Both the position numbers and the translations under genes were made by a program. Positions 25,385 through 33,805 of a stretch of DNA of 64,000 nt are shown here, one piece after another. Positions within the stretch are counted from its first letter, which is position 1. The number at the start of each line of letters is the position of its first letter. The stretch lies in NCBI RefSeq assembly GCF_037198315.1, contig NZ_CP144913.1:620001-684000 (forward strand). Reading direction: 5' to 3'. The notes beneath the pieces are model-generated. The model ran no database searches and was not told the origin of the DNA. It worked only from the letters and a program-made list of their open reading frames with translations. The DNA is from Janibacter sp. A1S7 (GTDB taxonomy: Bacteria; Actinomycetota; Actinomycetes; Actinomycetales; Dermatophilaceae).

Positions 25385-25951
25385 ATGGGTGCTGATGACG
25401 TCGAGCGTGCCTTCGATCGGGTGCCCCGGACGGCCTTCCTCCGGGAGGGTGATCGGGAACGCGCCGGCGAGGACCGACCGATCGACATCGGCGACGAGCA
25501 GACGAACTCCCAACCCAGCACGGTGGCGGCGATGTTGCGCCTGCTGGACGTGCGGCCCGGCCACGTGGTCCTCGACCTCGGCAGCGGGTCCGGGTGGACC
25601 ACGGCACTGCTGGGCGAGCTGGTCGGGGCCCGCGGGACCGTGATCGGCGTCGAGCGCATCCCACGCCTCGTCGAGACCTCCCGCGCGGCGCTCGCCGGGT
25701 TCGACCGTCCGTGGGCCCGGGTGCGTCGCGCGGAGCCGGACGTGCTCGGTGCTCCCGACCACGCCCCCTTCGACCGCATCCTCGTCTCCGCGGAGGCGAA
25801 CAGGGTGCCCGCCGAGCTCGTCGACCAGCTCGCCCCCGAGGGGGTCATGGTGATGCCGGTCGCGGGGGAGATGGTGCGGGTCGTCAATCGACCCCGGGGG
25901 CCGGAGATGACCACTCACGGCCGCTACCGGTTCGTGCCGCTCGTCACCTGA
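25385..25951 (+). CDS. protein-L-isoaspartate O-methyltransferase-like protein
   Basis: The protein has 188 residues. The start VERAFDRVPRTAFLREGDR matches PCMT. The SAM motif I is VVLDLGSGSGWTTALLGEL at about residue 60, and DRILVSAEANRVPAELVDQL is the post-II region. QTNSQPSTVAAML replaces the usual QTISQPxxVAxM. The enzyme repairs isoaspartyl residues by methylation. It is somewhat shorter than the E. coli enzyme. It is divergent from the membrane-protein gene. Confidence 0.85.
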   Translation: MGADDVERAFDRVPRTAFLREGDRERAGEDRPIDIGDEQTNSQPSTVAAMLRLLDVRPGHVVLDLGSGSGWTTALLGELVGARGTVIGVERIPRLVETSRAALAGFDRPWARVRRAEPDVLGAPDHAPFDRILVSAEANRVPAELVDQLAPEGVMVMPVAGEMVRVVNRPRGPEMTTHGRYRFVPLVT

Positions 25952-25987
25952 GGAATGCACCCCGGCCACGGGATCGTTGGCCCCGGT

Positions 25988-26917
25988 ATGCGTGCACTGA
26001 CTTATGACCGGTACGGAGACGACGACGAGCTGCGGATGGTCGAGCGGCCGGACCCGAAGGTCGGGCCCAGCGAGGTGCGCATCCGCGTCACCCGGGCCTC
26101 GGTCAACCCCGTCGACTGGAAGGTGATGTCCGGCGGCCTCGATCCGCTGATGGACGCTCGTTTCCCCGTGGTGCCCGGCTGGGACGTCGCCGGAGTCGTC
26201 GACGCGGTCGGGCCGGACACCCCGGAGTTCACCCCCGGTGATCGCGTGGCCGCCTATGCCCGCAAGCAGGTCGTCTCCGCCGGTACCTTCGCCGACTACG
26301 TCACCGTCCGCGTCGATGACGTGGCCGCCGTGCCCGACGGGGTCACCGACGACGTGGCCGCGGCGCTGCCGCTGGCCGGGCTGACCGCCCTGCGGGTCCT
26401 GGAGACCCTTGCGGTGACGAAGGGGGACACCCTCCTGGTCCATGCCGCATCCGGAGGAGTCGGTCACCTCGCCTGCCAGCTCGCGGTGGCGGCCGGCGCG
26501 ACGGTGATCGGGACGGCCTCGCCGGCCAACCACGACAAGCTCACCGCCATCGGCGTGACACCGATCGCCCATGGTGACGGCCTGGCCGAGCGGCTCGCCG
26601 AGGTGGCGCCGGACGGCGTGGATGCCGTGGCCGACCTCGTCGGAGGGGTCCTCGACGCCTCCCTCGCTGCGCTGCGCGAGGGGGGCCGACTCGCCTCGGT
26701 CGCCGACCCCGGCGTCGAGGAGCACGGTGGCCGCTGGGTCTGGGTGCGCCCGGACGGTGAACGGCTGGGACGGCTGCTCGACGAGGTCGCCCGAGGGGCG
26801 CTGACCGTCGACATCGCCCGCACCTTCCCGCTCGAGCACGTCGCCGAGGCCTTCGCCCTGAGCCGCGAGGGCGGTGCCCGGGGCAAGCTCGTCATCGAGG
26901 TCAGTTCCGAGGACTGA
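25988..26917 (+). CDS. NAD(P)-dependent medium-chain dehydrogenase/reductase (quinone reductase type)
   Basis: The protein has 309 residues. The GroES-like domain has RASVNPVDWKVMSG and GWDVAGVV. The cofactor motif is LVHAASGGVGHLACQLA, typical of NADPH:quinone oxidoreductases without zinc ligands. The start is the ATG at 25988 (MRALTYDRYG); an earlier in-frame ATG gives a Gly/His-rich, unlikely N-terminus. Its 3' end overlaps the converging membrane-protein gene by 17 bases. Confidence 0.88.
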   Translation: MRALTYDRYGDDDELRMVERPDPKVGPSEVRIRVTRASVNPVDWKVMSGGLDPLMDARFPVVPGWDVAGVVDAVGPDTPEFTPGDRVAAYARKQVVSAGTFADYVTVRVDDVAAVPDGVTDDVAAALPLAGLTALRVLETLAVTKGDTLLVHAASGGVGHLACQLAVAAGATVIGTASPANHDKLTAIGVTPIAHGDGLAERLAEVAPDGVDAVADLVGGVLDASLAALREGGRLASVADPGVEEHGGRWVWVRPDGERLGRLLDEVARGALTVDIARTFPLEHVAEAFALSREGGARGKLVIEVSSED

Positions 26918-27317
26918 CCGGACGGTCGCGGGTGACGAGGACGCCAATGGTGGCCAGCAGCACGGCCAGGCCTTCGGCGAGGGCGCTGATGATCTTCTTG
27001 TCGTACCACGTGGGGTCGTACATGGACGGGATCGGGCCGATGGTCGGCACCGCCACGAAGCTGTAGAGGAGCACCGGGACGAAGGCGCTCAGTGCCACCA
27101 CCCCGGCCAGGACATAGGCGAAGCGACCTCCGGTGACGAGCAGCAGCACGGCTGCCAGTCCGGCTGCGGCCGCCTGGGTCCGAAAGAGCGTGCCGCCCCC
27201 GACGCCGCCGGGGGCGGCCACCTGGATGGCGTCGGCCAGATCCAGGTGCACGACGCAGTCCACCGTCAGTGCCGCGACCACGAGGACGCGGAGGGCGAGC
27301 TCGCCCGCCCGACTCAT
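26901..27317 (-). CDS. unknown four-helix membrane protein
   Basis: The protein has 138 residues and four hydrophobic segments (LALRVLVVAALTVDCVVHL; AAAAGLAAVLLLV; FAYVLAGVVALSAFVPVLLYSF; LAEGLAVLLATIGVLV). A conserved-looking loop SMYDPTWYDKK lies between the third and fourth. The start overlaps the stop of the cupredoxin lipoprotein gene upstream, so the two are coupled. A role together with the extracellular copper-type protein is inferred from that coupling. Confidence 0.7.
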   Translation of the reverse strand: MSRAGELALRVLVVAALTVDCVVHLDLADAIQVAAPGGVGGGTLFRTQAAAAGLAAVLLLVTGGRFAYVLAGVVALSAFVPVLLYSFVAVPTIGPIPSMYDPTWYDKKIISALAEGLAVLLATIGVLVTRDRPVSPRN

Positions 27318-27739
27318 TCGACGACCAACGTCGAGGTCATGTAGGGGTGCGGTGTGCAGTGGAAGGCGTACTCGCCGGCCGTCTCCGGCGCGGCGAAGGT
27401 CGCCGTCTCGCCGGGGCCGACAGTGACGTCGAACGTGTCGCCCTCGTCAGCGGTGACGGTGTGCCCGACCTCGTCCTCGTTGGTGACGGTGATCGTCGCG
27501 CCGGCAGGGACCGTGTCGGGAAGCGAGTAGTCGAAGTCCGAGATCGTGATCACGACCTCGTCGGCGGACTCGGACTCCGACGCGGTCCCCTGGCTCGTCG
27601 AGCTCGAGGTCGAGGACGGTGGGGAGGTCGAGGACGGGGACTCCCCGGCGTCGCTGCCCCCGCACGCGGTCATCAGGGCAACGGCGCCGATCAGGGCAGC
27701 TGCGGCGCGAAAGGGGTGATGTGCGGATGTGGTCTCCAT
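27314..27739 (-). CDS. cupredoxin-domain lipoprotein
   Basis: The protein has 141 residues. The signal peptide ends in the lipobox LMTAC (Cys26), followed by a Ser/Thr/Glu linker to about residue 60. The cupredoxin fold then begins VVITISDFDYSLPDTVPAG. Type-1 copper ligands are visible as His in EVGHTVTADE and in AFHCTPHPYM (Cys, His and Met). It is membrane-anchored outside the cell. Electron transfer or copper handling is likely. It overlaps the downstream membrane-protein gene by 4 bases. Confidence 0.88.
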   Translation of the reverse strand: METTSAHHPFRAAAALIGAVALMTACGGSDAGESPSSTSPPSSTSSSTSQGTASESESADEVVITISDFDYSLPDTVPAGATITVTNEDEVGHTVTADEGDTFDVTVGPGETATFAAPETAGEYAFHCTPHPYMTSTLVVE

Positions 27740-27845
27740 GGAGGAGGTTCGCGACGAGGCCCCTTCGCAGATTGCCCGATGTCATTCGTATCGCGGACGG
27801 CGGGCCACCGGGCTCTCGCCCGACGCCGTGTGCTGTGCCCACACG

Positions 27846-28502
27846 CTAATCGGCTCTCACGCGCCGGGTGGTGTACGCCCACATGGCGATCTCGACCCGG
27901 TTGCGGGCGCCGAGTTTGGCCATCAACGCGGCGACGTGGGTCTTGACCGTGCTCAGGCCGACGAAGAGCTCGGTGCCGATCTCGGCGTTGGTTCGGCCTC
28001 GTGCGACCAGCGCGAGGACCTCCTCCTCCCGCTCGGTGAGGGGTTCGACGGGTTGGCTCGGGACAGCCGGCGTCTGGTCGGCGAAAGCTGCCAACAGCCG
28101 GCGGGTGACATTGGGGGCGATCAGCGCATCTCCGGCGGCAGCAGCGTGGATGGCCTGGACAAGCAGCTCCGGCCCCGCGTCCTTGAGCAGGAACCCGCGG
28201 GCACCGGCACGGAGGGCGCCGAGGACGTACTCGTCGAGGTCGAAGGTGGTGATGACGACGACCGCCATCGGATCCGCCACATCGGGGCCAGCCAGGCGTC
28301 GCGTCACCTCGACGCCGTCGAGGCCGGGCATCCGGATGTCGGCGAGGAGGACGTCAGGACGCAGCCGCGTCGCCAGATCGAGCGCGGCGAGCCCGTCGGG
28401 CGCCTCCCCCACGACCTCGAGGTCGGGTTGGGCGCCGAGGATCATCACCAGCCCGGTGCGGACGAGATCCTGGTCGTCCGCCACGACCACACGGATGCTC
28501 AT
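27846..28502 (-). CDS. NarL/DesR-type response regulator
   Basis: The protein has 218 residues. The receiver domain has the acidic pair in VVVADDQDL, phospho-acceptor Asp55 in LLADIRMPG, and Lys in FLLKDAG. The C-terminal LuxR HTH is LTEREEEVLALVARGRTNAE followed by VGLSTVKTHVAALMAKLGAR. It overlaps the kinase gene by 4 bases. Likely targets are its own operon and the divergent DUF6326 gene. Confidence 0.94.
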   Translation of the reverse strand: MSIRVVVADDQDLVRTGLVMILGAQPDLEVVGEAPDGLAALDLATRLRPDVLLADIRMPGLDGVEVTRRLAGPDVADPMAVVVITTFDLDEYVLGALRAGARGFLLKDAGPELLVQAIHAAAAGDALIAPNVTRRLLAAFADQTPAVPSQPVEPLTEREEEVLALVARGRTNAEIGTELFVGLSTVKTHVAALMAKLGARNRVEIAMWAYTTRRVRAD

Positions 28503-29650
28503 GCCGTCGCCCCCGTGGGCAGCACGGCCTCGACCACCCAGCCACCCTCGGGCGTCGGCCCCGCCAAGAGCGAGCCGCTGAGAAGCTGGGCGCGTTCGGC
28601 CATGCCGAGCAAGCCGAAGCCGGGTTCTGCAGCCGGTCCCGGCTCGGTCTGCCCGTCGTCGCTGACACGCAGCCTGACGGCGTTGTCCTCACGGCGTACG
28701 TCGATCCGGACGCGAGTCACGCCCCGGGCGTGCCGTACGGCGTTGGTCAGCGACTCCTGCGCGAGCCGGTAGATCGCCGCGTCCACAGCCGGCGCCAGTC
28801 GGGTCGACGGGTCATCGACCGAGACCTCGACCGCCGGGATCGTGTCGGCGCGCGCCAGGGCAAGCAGGTCCGCAACACCGGGTTGCGGCGAGTAGGCGAC
28901 GGTCTCCTCCCCACGTCCGTCCTCACGGAGCACCCGCACCATGGCTCTCATCTCTGCAAGGGTCCGCGACGCCTCGACCTCGATCGCAGCGAGCACCTCG
29001 GCAGCCCTCTCGGGCTGGACGCCGGCGACGACGCCACCTGCCTGCGCCTGAACTGCGATGGCCGAGATGTGGTGGGCGATGGTGTCGTGCAGCTCGCGCG
29101 CCAACGCCAGCCGCTCGTGGTTGCGGATGTCTTGCCGTTGACGGTGCCAGAGGTCCGCGCGGTAGCGGAACACCACCGCGAAGGTGACGAACAACAGCAG
29201 GAGGACGCTCCCGCCGAAGACGTCGACCCACCCCGCAGAGGAGACGGACATCCCCAGCACGACGACGACCGTCACGAACGCCGCACCCAGAACCATCTCC
29301 CGGCCCGAGCCCCACCGCACCAGGGAGTAGAGCAGGACCAGGACGACCATCATGGAGTAGAGGCCCACGTCCTCGGCGTGCACAGTCAACTGGAGGACCG
29401 AGAGCAGCCCAGCGACACCCCACCCGGCCAGGGTGGACACCAGCGGGCGCTTCCGGCGCCAGAGCAGGGCAGGGATCACCGCCACGGCGAGCACCGTCAC
29501 CAGTGGTCGCCAGGCCACACCCGACCGAGCCATGCCCTCAACCACGGCGACGGCCGCGAACCCGCCCACCAGCAGCCAGTCGAGACGACCGATGGGTGGG
29601 ACGTCAACAGGCCGTGGCTCATGCCAGATGGAGCGCCGAACGGTGACCAC
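28499..29650 (-). CDS. sensor histidine kinase (HPK7/DesK type)
   Basis: The protein has 383 residues. Several membrane segments fill residues 22-165. The HisKA_3 dimerisation motif ERLALARELHDTIAHHISAI carries His188. The ATPase domain has the N box AQESLTNAVRHARGV and a G box GFGLLGMAERAQLL. There is no large extracellular sensor, so the signal is probably sensed within the membrane. It is divergent from the DUF6326 gene, with 162 bases between. Confidence 0.93.
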   Translation of the reverse strand: MVTVRRSIWHEPRPVDVPPIGRLDWLLVGGFAAVAVVEGMARSGVAWRPLVTVLAVAVIPALLWRRKRPLVSTLAGWGVAGLLSVLQLTVHAEDVGLYSMMVVLVLLYSLVRWGSGREMVLGAAFVTVVVVLGMSVSSAGWVDVFGGSVLLLLFVTFAVVFRYRADLWHRQRQDIRNHERLALARELHDTIAHHISAIAVQAQAGGVVAGVQPERAAEVLAAIEVEASRTLAEMRAMVRVLREDGRGEETVAYSPQPGVADLLALARADTIPAVEVSVDDPSTRLAPAVDAAIYRLAQESLTNAVRHARGVTRVRIDVRREDNAVRLRVSDDGQTEPGPAAEPGFGLLGMAERAQLLSGSLLAGPTPEGGWVVEAVLPTGATA

Positions 29651-29812
29651 GGATCCAGCCTAGGGATCGACGCACCGCGGCGTACCCGCCGAAAGAACGA
29701 GATGGCCACCATGCCATCGGCCGGGTGAACCCGGGCCTGCCGGCTGAGGTGCGCGCCGCCGGGCTCAGCGATCGTGGACCTACCGATCCCCACCAGGACA
29801 AAGGAGCCCATG

Positions 29813-30313
29813 ATGAGAACACGTCAAGCCGCCGCCGCCACGCTGGAAGACCAGACGATCCCGGTGGGCGCCAAGCTCGCCGCAGCGTGGACGAGCTTCA
29901 TGTTCCTGTATGTCTACGTCGACATCCTCAACTTCTACAAGCCCGGTGTCGTCGAGGACATCCTCGACAGCAGGGTCTTCGAGTTCGACATCACCCCGAC
30001 CTGGGCGACCACGGCGTTGATCCTCTTGGCGGTCCCGATCGTCATGATCGTGCTTTCGATGTCGCTACCGGCCCGGGTCAACCGCATCATGAACCTCATC
30101 GTGGCCTCGCTACAGATACCCTTCGCGGCATTCAACGTGGTGGGCGAGGTGGGCGAGCCCTGGATGTACTTCTACGGTCTCGGTGTCGTACTGGAGTTGA
30201 TCGTTCTGGCCATCATCCTGCGGTCTGCCTGGACCTGGCCCCACACCGCACCGTCGACTCCCACGGCCACCACCGCCGGCCGTGACAGCGTTCGCGCTCA
30301 ACAGCAAGCGTGA
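29813..30313 (+). CDS. DUF6326-like membrane protein
   Basis: The protein has 166 residues and four helices. The first helix contains LAAAWTSFMFLYVYVDILNF, followed by YKPGVVEDI, typical of DUF6326. The others are TALILLAVPIVMIVLSMSL, a third around LIVASLQIPFAAFNVV, and GLGVVLELIVLAIIL ending in SAWTWP. The function is unknown. Of the two adjacent ATGs, the one at 29813 is 6 bases from AAGGAG; the one at 29810 is only 3 away. Its divergent neighbour is a two-component system, a recurrent arrangement for stress-induced membrane proteins. Confidence 0.78.
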   Translation: MRTRQAAAATLEDQTIPVGAKLAAAWTSFMFLYVYVDILNFYKPGVVEDILDSRVFEFDITPTWATTALILLAVPIVMIVLSMSLPARVNRIMNLIVASLQIPFAAFNVVGEVGEPWMYFYGLGVVLELIVLAIILRSAWTWPHTAPSTPTATTAGRDSVRAQQQA

Positions 30314-30440
30314 ACCCAGGAGCAGCCCGGTCCTGCCATGAGTGATCTGCCCCGGTTCCGCGGTGTGGGCCTCCTGGCAGTACGTGTTCAGCCGTCGTGC
30401 TGGTAGGGGGCCCCGGTGCGGGATGGCCCGGGCAACTGCA

Positions 30441-30466
30441 CCACTGACTGCGGTCGCGGTCAGTGG
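30441..30466. terminator. hairpin at the GNAT gene 3' end
   Basis: CCACTGAC (30441-30448) pairs perfectly with GTCAGTGG (30459-30466), and the loop can form an extra CG/CG pairing. It overlaps the GNAT stop codon and lies between convergent genes. No T-tract is seen. Confidence 0.5.
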
Positions 30467-30984
30467 GGATGCCGAGCAAGTTCCTCGGCGAGAAGATCCA
30501 TGAGCAGGCAGTCGTGCCAGCCACCACCGTCACTGTCGCGCTCATGGTGGCGCATGATTCCGACGGGTCGGAAGCCGACCGCCGTGTAGCAGCGAATCGC
30601 CTGCTCGTTGTCGGCCGCGGGGTCGATCACCAGCCGATGATGCGTGCGCGCGTGCACCAGATGGTGGGCAAGGGTGGCCACCGCGTCGCGGCCCACGCCG
30701 CGGCCGTGAACCACCGGATCGAGGAAGATGTCGATGGACGCATGCCGATAGTCGTCGTCGTCCTCCTCGTCGTACTGCACCATGCCGCGTACGGCGCCGT
30801 CGAGCGTCACGGCGAAGCGCGTCACCGAGTCGTCGTCGAAGGGCCAGTGTGGGGAGGTGTCTTCATTCCGCCACCGCGCCCGCACCTGGGGCGTGCCGAG
30901 GATACGGCGCAACTCCTGCACATGCTCGGTCGCGACGGGCACGAGCACCACGTCGTGTCCGTGGAGGATCGCAGGACCCGTCAC
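30460..30984 (-). CDS. GNAT-family N-acetyltransferase (AAC(6')-like)
   Basis: The protein has 174 residues. The acetyl-CoA motif is DPVVHGRGVGRDAVATLAHH, followed by LVIDPAADNEQAIRCYTAVG and the family end PVGIMRHHERDSDGGGWHDC. The layout resembles aminoglycoside 6'-N-acetyltransferases, but general GNATs share it. The GTG start overlaps a short open frame by 4 bases and lies in the MarR operon direction. Confidence 0.85.
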   Translation of the reverse strand: MTGPAILHGHDVVLVPVATEHVQELRRILGTPQVRARWRNEDTSPHWPFDDDSVTRFAVTLDGAVRGMVQYDEEDDDDYRHASIDIFLDPVVHGRGVGRDAVATLAHHLVHARTHHRLVIDPAADNEQAIRCYTAVGFRPVGIMRHHERDSDGGGWHDCLLMDLLAEELARHPH

Positions 30985-31142
30985 GCCGGAACCCGCAGCA
31001 CCCGCGTGAACGGCTCGAGACCGGACAGCATGTCGTCGTCCACCTCATGATCGTATCGGGCCCTCCACCACCTCGGATCCAGCGCGACAAGACTGGCCCA
31101 TGCGTGTGTTCGGTGAACGTGCGGTTGATCGCGGTCATGTCC
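30981..31142 (-). other. short open frame or gene remnant coupled to the GNAT gene
   Basis: The frame is open for 54 codons between the MarR stop and the GNAT start, and ends in a GTGA overlap with the GNAT gene. It encodes WWRARYDHEVDDDMLSGLEP then FTRVLRVPA, which looks protein-like. The only good start is a GTG at 31043, giving 20 residues. It may be a leader peptide or the tail of a decayed gene. I do not recognise it. Confidence 0.3.
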
Positions 31143-31155
31143 TCACCTCTGGTCC

Positions 31156-31632
31156 TCACGGGTGATCTGGTGGATGCGCCAGGTGATCGGTGTCGCTGCT
31201 CAGGTTGGTGATGGCGGCGTTGATCGTCGACATCAGTACCGTGGCCTCAGCGGTCCCGAGGCCCCGGGTGGCGGTCGCGTTCACGGCCCGCGCAGCAGCG
31301 ACCAGGTCGCCGCGCAACGCGCGGGCCCTGGCGGTCAGCATCACCAGTGAGCGGCGCTTGTCGTGCGGGTCCGGGACCCGGTCGATGAGCCCGTCTCGCT
31401 GCATCCGTGCCAGCGTGTTGGCCATCGTCGGTTGCTCGACGTGCACCCGCGCGCACAGCTCGCCCTGGGTCAGGCCGTCCTGCTCGTACAACACCAGCAG
31501 CTGCGCGAACTGGCCAGGGACAACCCCCAGCGGCTCGATCCGCTCCCGCAACGCTGCGGCCAGCAGCCGCGCCAGGTGATTGACCTGGTAGCCCAGAGAG
31601 GACTGCGGGCTGAATGCCTCCTCCGCGCTCAT
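31156..31632 (-). CDS. MarR-family transcriptional regulator
   Basis: The protein has 158 residues. The winged HTH runs through GLTQGELCARVHVEQPTMAN, then LARMQRDGLIDRVPDPHDKR and RSLVMLTARARALR, the standard MarR recognition helix and DxRxxx wing. The ATG overlaps the stop of the small membrane-protein gene (ATGA). It is probably an autoregulator acting at the ATAG-CACA-CTAT site upstream of the operon. Confidence 0.9.
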   Translation of the reverse strand: MSAEEAFSPQSSLGYQVNHLARLLAAALRERIEPLGVVPGQFAQLLVLYEQDGLTQGELCARVHVEQPTMANTLARMQRDGLIDRVPDPHDKRRSLVMLTARARALRGDLVAAARAVNATATRGLGTAEATVLMSTINAAITNLSSDTDHLAHPPDHP

Positions 31633-31889
31633 GGCCGCTGCCTTCGGCGTACCGCGGCGCGGACCCGATGCCACTGCCACAGGGCGATCCCCGAGATCAC
31701 CAGAACCGGCACCACCACCCAACGCACCGCTGATGCGAAGCCCGGCCCCAGCAGCGGAGCGGCGTAGACATACGCCAGCAGCACCGCCCCGGCCAGCAGG
31801 TGCGCGAACCGCTGACGCTCGCGGACACGGCGAGGGGTCCTGCGCCGCCGTGTCGTGGCGCTGTGCGTCGTGGTGGCGAAAGTGCTCAT
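31629..31889 (-). CDS. small two-helix membrane protein
   Basis: The protein has 86 residues with a basic N-terminus (HSATTRRRRTPRRVRERQRF). Two helices follow: AHLLAGAVLLAYVYAAPLLG and WVVVPVLVISGIALWQW. Small proteins of this plan often precede MarR genes in actinobacteria; the function is unknown. In-frame ATGs at 31895 and 31898 are alternative starts. No clear ribosome site is seen. Confidence 0.65.
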   Translation of the reverse strand: MSTFATTTHSATTRRRRTPRRVRERQRFAHLLAGAVLLAYVYAAPLLGPGFASAVRWVVVPVLVISGIALWQWHRVRAAVRRRQRP

Positions 31890-31924
31890 GATCATCATCC
31901 ATTCACATAGCCGATCGAAAGAAG

Positions 31925-31936
31925 ATAGCACACTAT
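31925..31936 (-). promoter_or_regulatory. candidate MarR operator
   Basis: ATAG (31925-31928) and CTAT (31933-31936) form a dyad around CACA, 36 bases upstream of the first gene of the MarR operon. It stands out as AT-rich against its surroundings. Assignment to this MarR is by position only. Confidence 0.4.
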
Positions 31937-32145
31937 GTATTGGTCGCGTCACGACGGATCGTTCATCCCGCGAGCGTGTCGGTGTTCGTCTTTGTCACCA
32001 CGCGGCACGGCTGGGGGCGGGTGCCCGTCACGACGCTGGATGTCACCGACCGGCGCGACCGGGGCAGGGATCGGATGCCGGATCCCTGACCGGTCCTGCT
32101 GCGGAGTCGAACGCGCCGAGGTCGGCGTGGGTTAGCGTTGCCGGT

Positions 32146-32928
32146 ATGACGTTGAATCACGTGAGGCACGGGAGTGGCCGGCCGCTGTTGCTGGTTCATG
32201 GTCTGGGCGCCGGGTGGCGGTCCTGGTCCCCGATCCTCGATGAACTGGCCGAGCACCGTGAGGTCATCGCCATCGACCTCCCGGGTTTCGGCCAGACGCC
32301 GCTGTCGACCGGCGAGGTCTCCATCGCCAGCCTGACCGACTCCGTGGCGGACTTCATCCGCGAACAGGGACTGGACGGGGTGTCGACCGTCGGCCAGTCG
32401 ATGGGGGGCCGCATAGTGCTCGAGCTCGCGCGGCGGGGCGTCGGGGGCGATACCGTGGCGTTGGACCCGGGCGGCTTCTGGAGTGACCGCGAGCTCGTCT
32501 TCTTCGGCGCTACGCTGCGCCCGTCGATCGCTGTGGTCCGTGCGCTACGAGGCATGCTGCCGGTACTGCTCGGCAGCCCCGTGGGGAGGACTCTGCTGCT
32601 GGCGCAGCTGTCGGCGCGGCCGTGGGCGCTCTCGCGCACGACCGTGCTGCCGGACGTGCGCGGGCTGGTCGACTCCCCGGCGACTGGAGCTGCGATGGAC
32701 GCACTGACCACAGGGCCCAGGCAAGAGGGAGCGCCGGCCGACACTGTGCCCGGCCGGGTCACGATCGGGTGGGGTCGTCGCGATCTGGTCACCCTGCCGA
32801 GACAGGCCGCACGTGCGACGGAGCGATTCCCCGGTGCAGTGTTGCACTGGTTCGATCGATGCGGTCACTTTCCACAGTGGGACGTACCGAACGAAGCGAT
32901 CCGACTGATTCTCAACAGCACTGACTGA
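32146..32928 (+). CDS. alpha/beta hydrolase
   Basis: The protein has 260 residues. The oxyanion HG motif is in LLLVHGLGAGWRSW, the nucleophile elbow is VGQSMGG (Ser), and the catalytic His is in WFDRCGHFPQWDVP. The substrate is unknown. The ATG at 32146 is selected at the family N-terminus; the frame is open upstream but resembles no protein. It is divergent from the MarR operon and converges on the next hydrolase. Confidence 0.85.
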   Translation: MTLNHVRHGSGRPLLLVHGLGAGWRSWSPILDELAEHREVIAIDLPGFGQTPLSTGEVSIASLTDSVADFIREQGLDGVSTVGQSMGGRIVLELARRGVGGDTVALDPGGFWSDRELVFFGATLRPSIAVVRALRGMLPVLLGSPVGRTLLLAQLSARPWALSRTTVLPDVRGLVDSPATGAAMDALTTGPRQEGAPADTVPGRVTIGWGRRDLVTLPRQAARATERFPGAVLHWFDRCGHFPQWDVPNEAIRLILNSTD

Positions 32929-32948
32929 GGCTCCCCTCCGTGCCAGCG

Positions 32949-33779
32949 TCACGGGTTGTGGGCGAGGAACTCCTCGATCAGTGGCAGTGCGGTCCTCGGC
33001 TGCATGGTGAGCGTGGCGTGGTGCGCTCTGGGGACGACCGTGCACTTCGCGTTCAGGTGTTCGGCGATGGCCAGCGAGCCACTGTGCATGAAGGGGGCGC
33101 TGCGTTCACCGACGAGCACGAGGACGTCGGCACGGACTCCGTCCCACCGGCCGGCAGGCAGGGGCTTGCCGTCCTGCAGCCCGTGGCACATGGTCAGGTC
33201 GTACTCGGTGGTCTGCGCCATCGCTGTCATGCTCCTCCACAGTGGGATCATCAGTCGGGTCATTCGGGCACCGATCGCTGAGATGCCCAGTGCGCCACGG
33301 AAGAACTCCGCGACCGCTTGTGAGTTGCGCCCTTCGCGCACGAGATCGCCCAGGTGCCCGGCGAATTCGCGCGGAACAGCGGGTCGAGCGGCGTCGACGA
33401 TCACCGGGGCCTCGTAGGCGACGACTCGCTCGATGCGCTCGCCGAGCCCGGATGCCGCCTCGAGCGCCAGTACCGCGCCGGCCGAGGCCCCGATGAGGCT
33501 GGCGCGGGGGCCGTGCGCGTCGATCAGGGCACGGATGTCCTCGACTTCGCAGTCGATCGACCAGGGCGTGGTGTCGGTGCTTGAGCCTCGACCCCGGCGG
33601 TCGTAGTTGATGACGGTGTGGGCCGGGGCGAGGGCGGCGGCGAGCCGGCGGTGGTCCTTTCGGTCGGCCAGGGCTTGGCTGATGAGGATGACGGTGGGAC
33701 CGCGCCCTTGCACGTCGTAGGAAATGCGGGTTCCGTCAGCGGAGGCGACGGCAGCTTCGGTGCGTTGGGTGGTGGGCAT
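32949..33779 (-). CDS. alpha/beta hydrolase (third gene of the ArsR operon)
   Basis: The protein has 276 residues. The nucleophile elbow is LIGASAGAVLA and the late His lies in PRAHHATLTMQP. The start MPTTQRTEAAVASADGTRI at 33779 has AGAGGAA about 9 bases upstream. An upstream ATG at 33809, overlapping the SRPBCC stop, is an alternative that adds 10 residues. The recurring set ArsR-SRPBCC-hydrolase suggests a ligand-responsive detoxification unit; the substrate is unknown. Confidence 0.85.
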   Translation of the reverse strand: MPTTQRTEAAVASADGTRISYDVQGRGPTVILISQALADRKDHRRLAAALAPAHTVINYDRRGRGSSTDTTPWSIDCEVEDIRALIDAHGPRASLIGASAGAVLALEAASGLGERIERVVAYEAPVIVDAARPAVPREFAGHLGDLVREGRNSQAVAEFFRGALGISAIGARMTRLMIPLWRSMTAMAQTTEYDLTMCHGLQDGKPLPAGRWDGVRADVLVLVGERSAPFMHSGSLAIAEHLNAKCTVVPRAHHATLTMQPRTALPLIEEFLAHNP

Positions 33780-33805
33780 GGTCGTGTTCCTCTTCCCGGT
33801 GGCGG

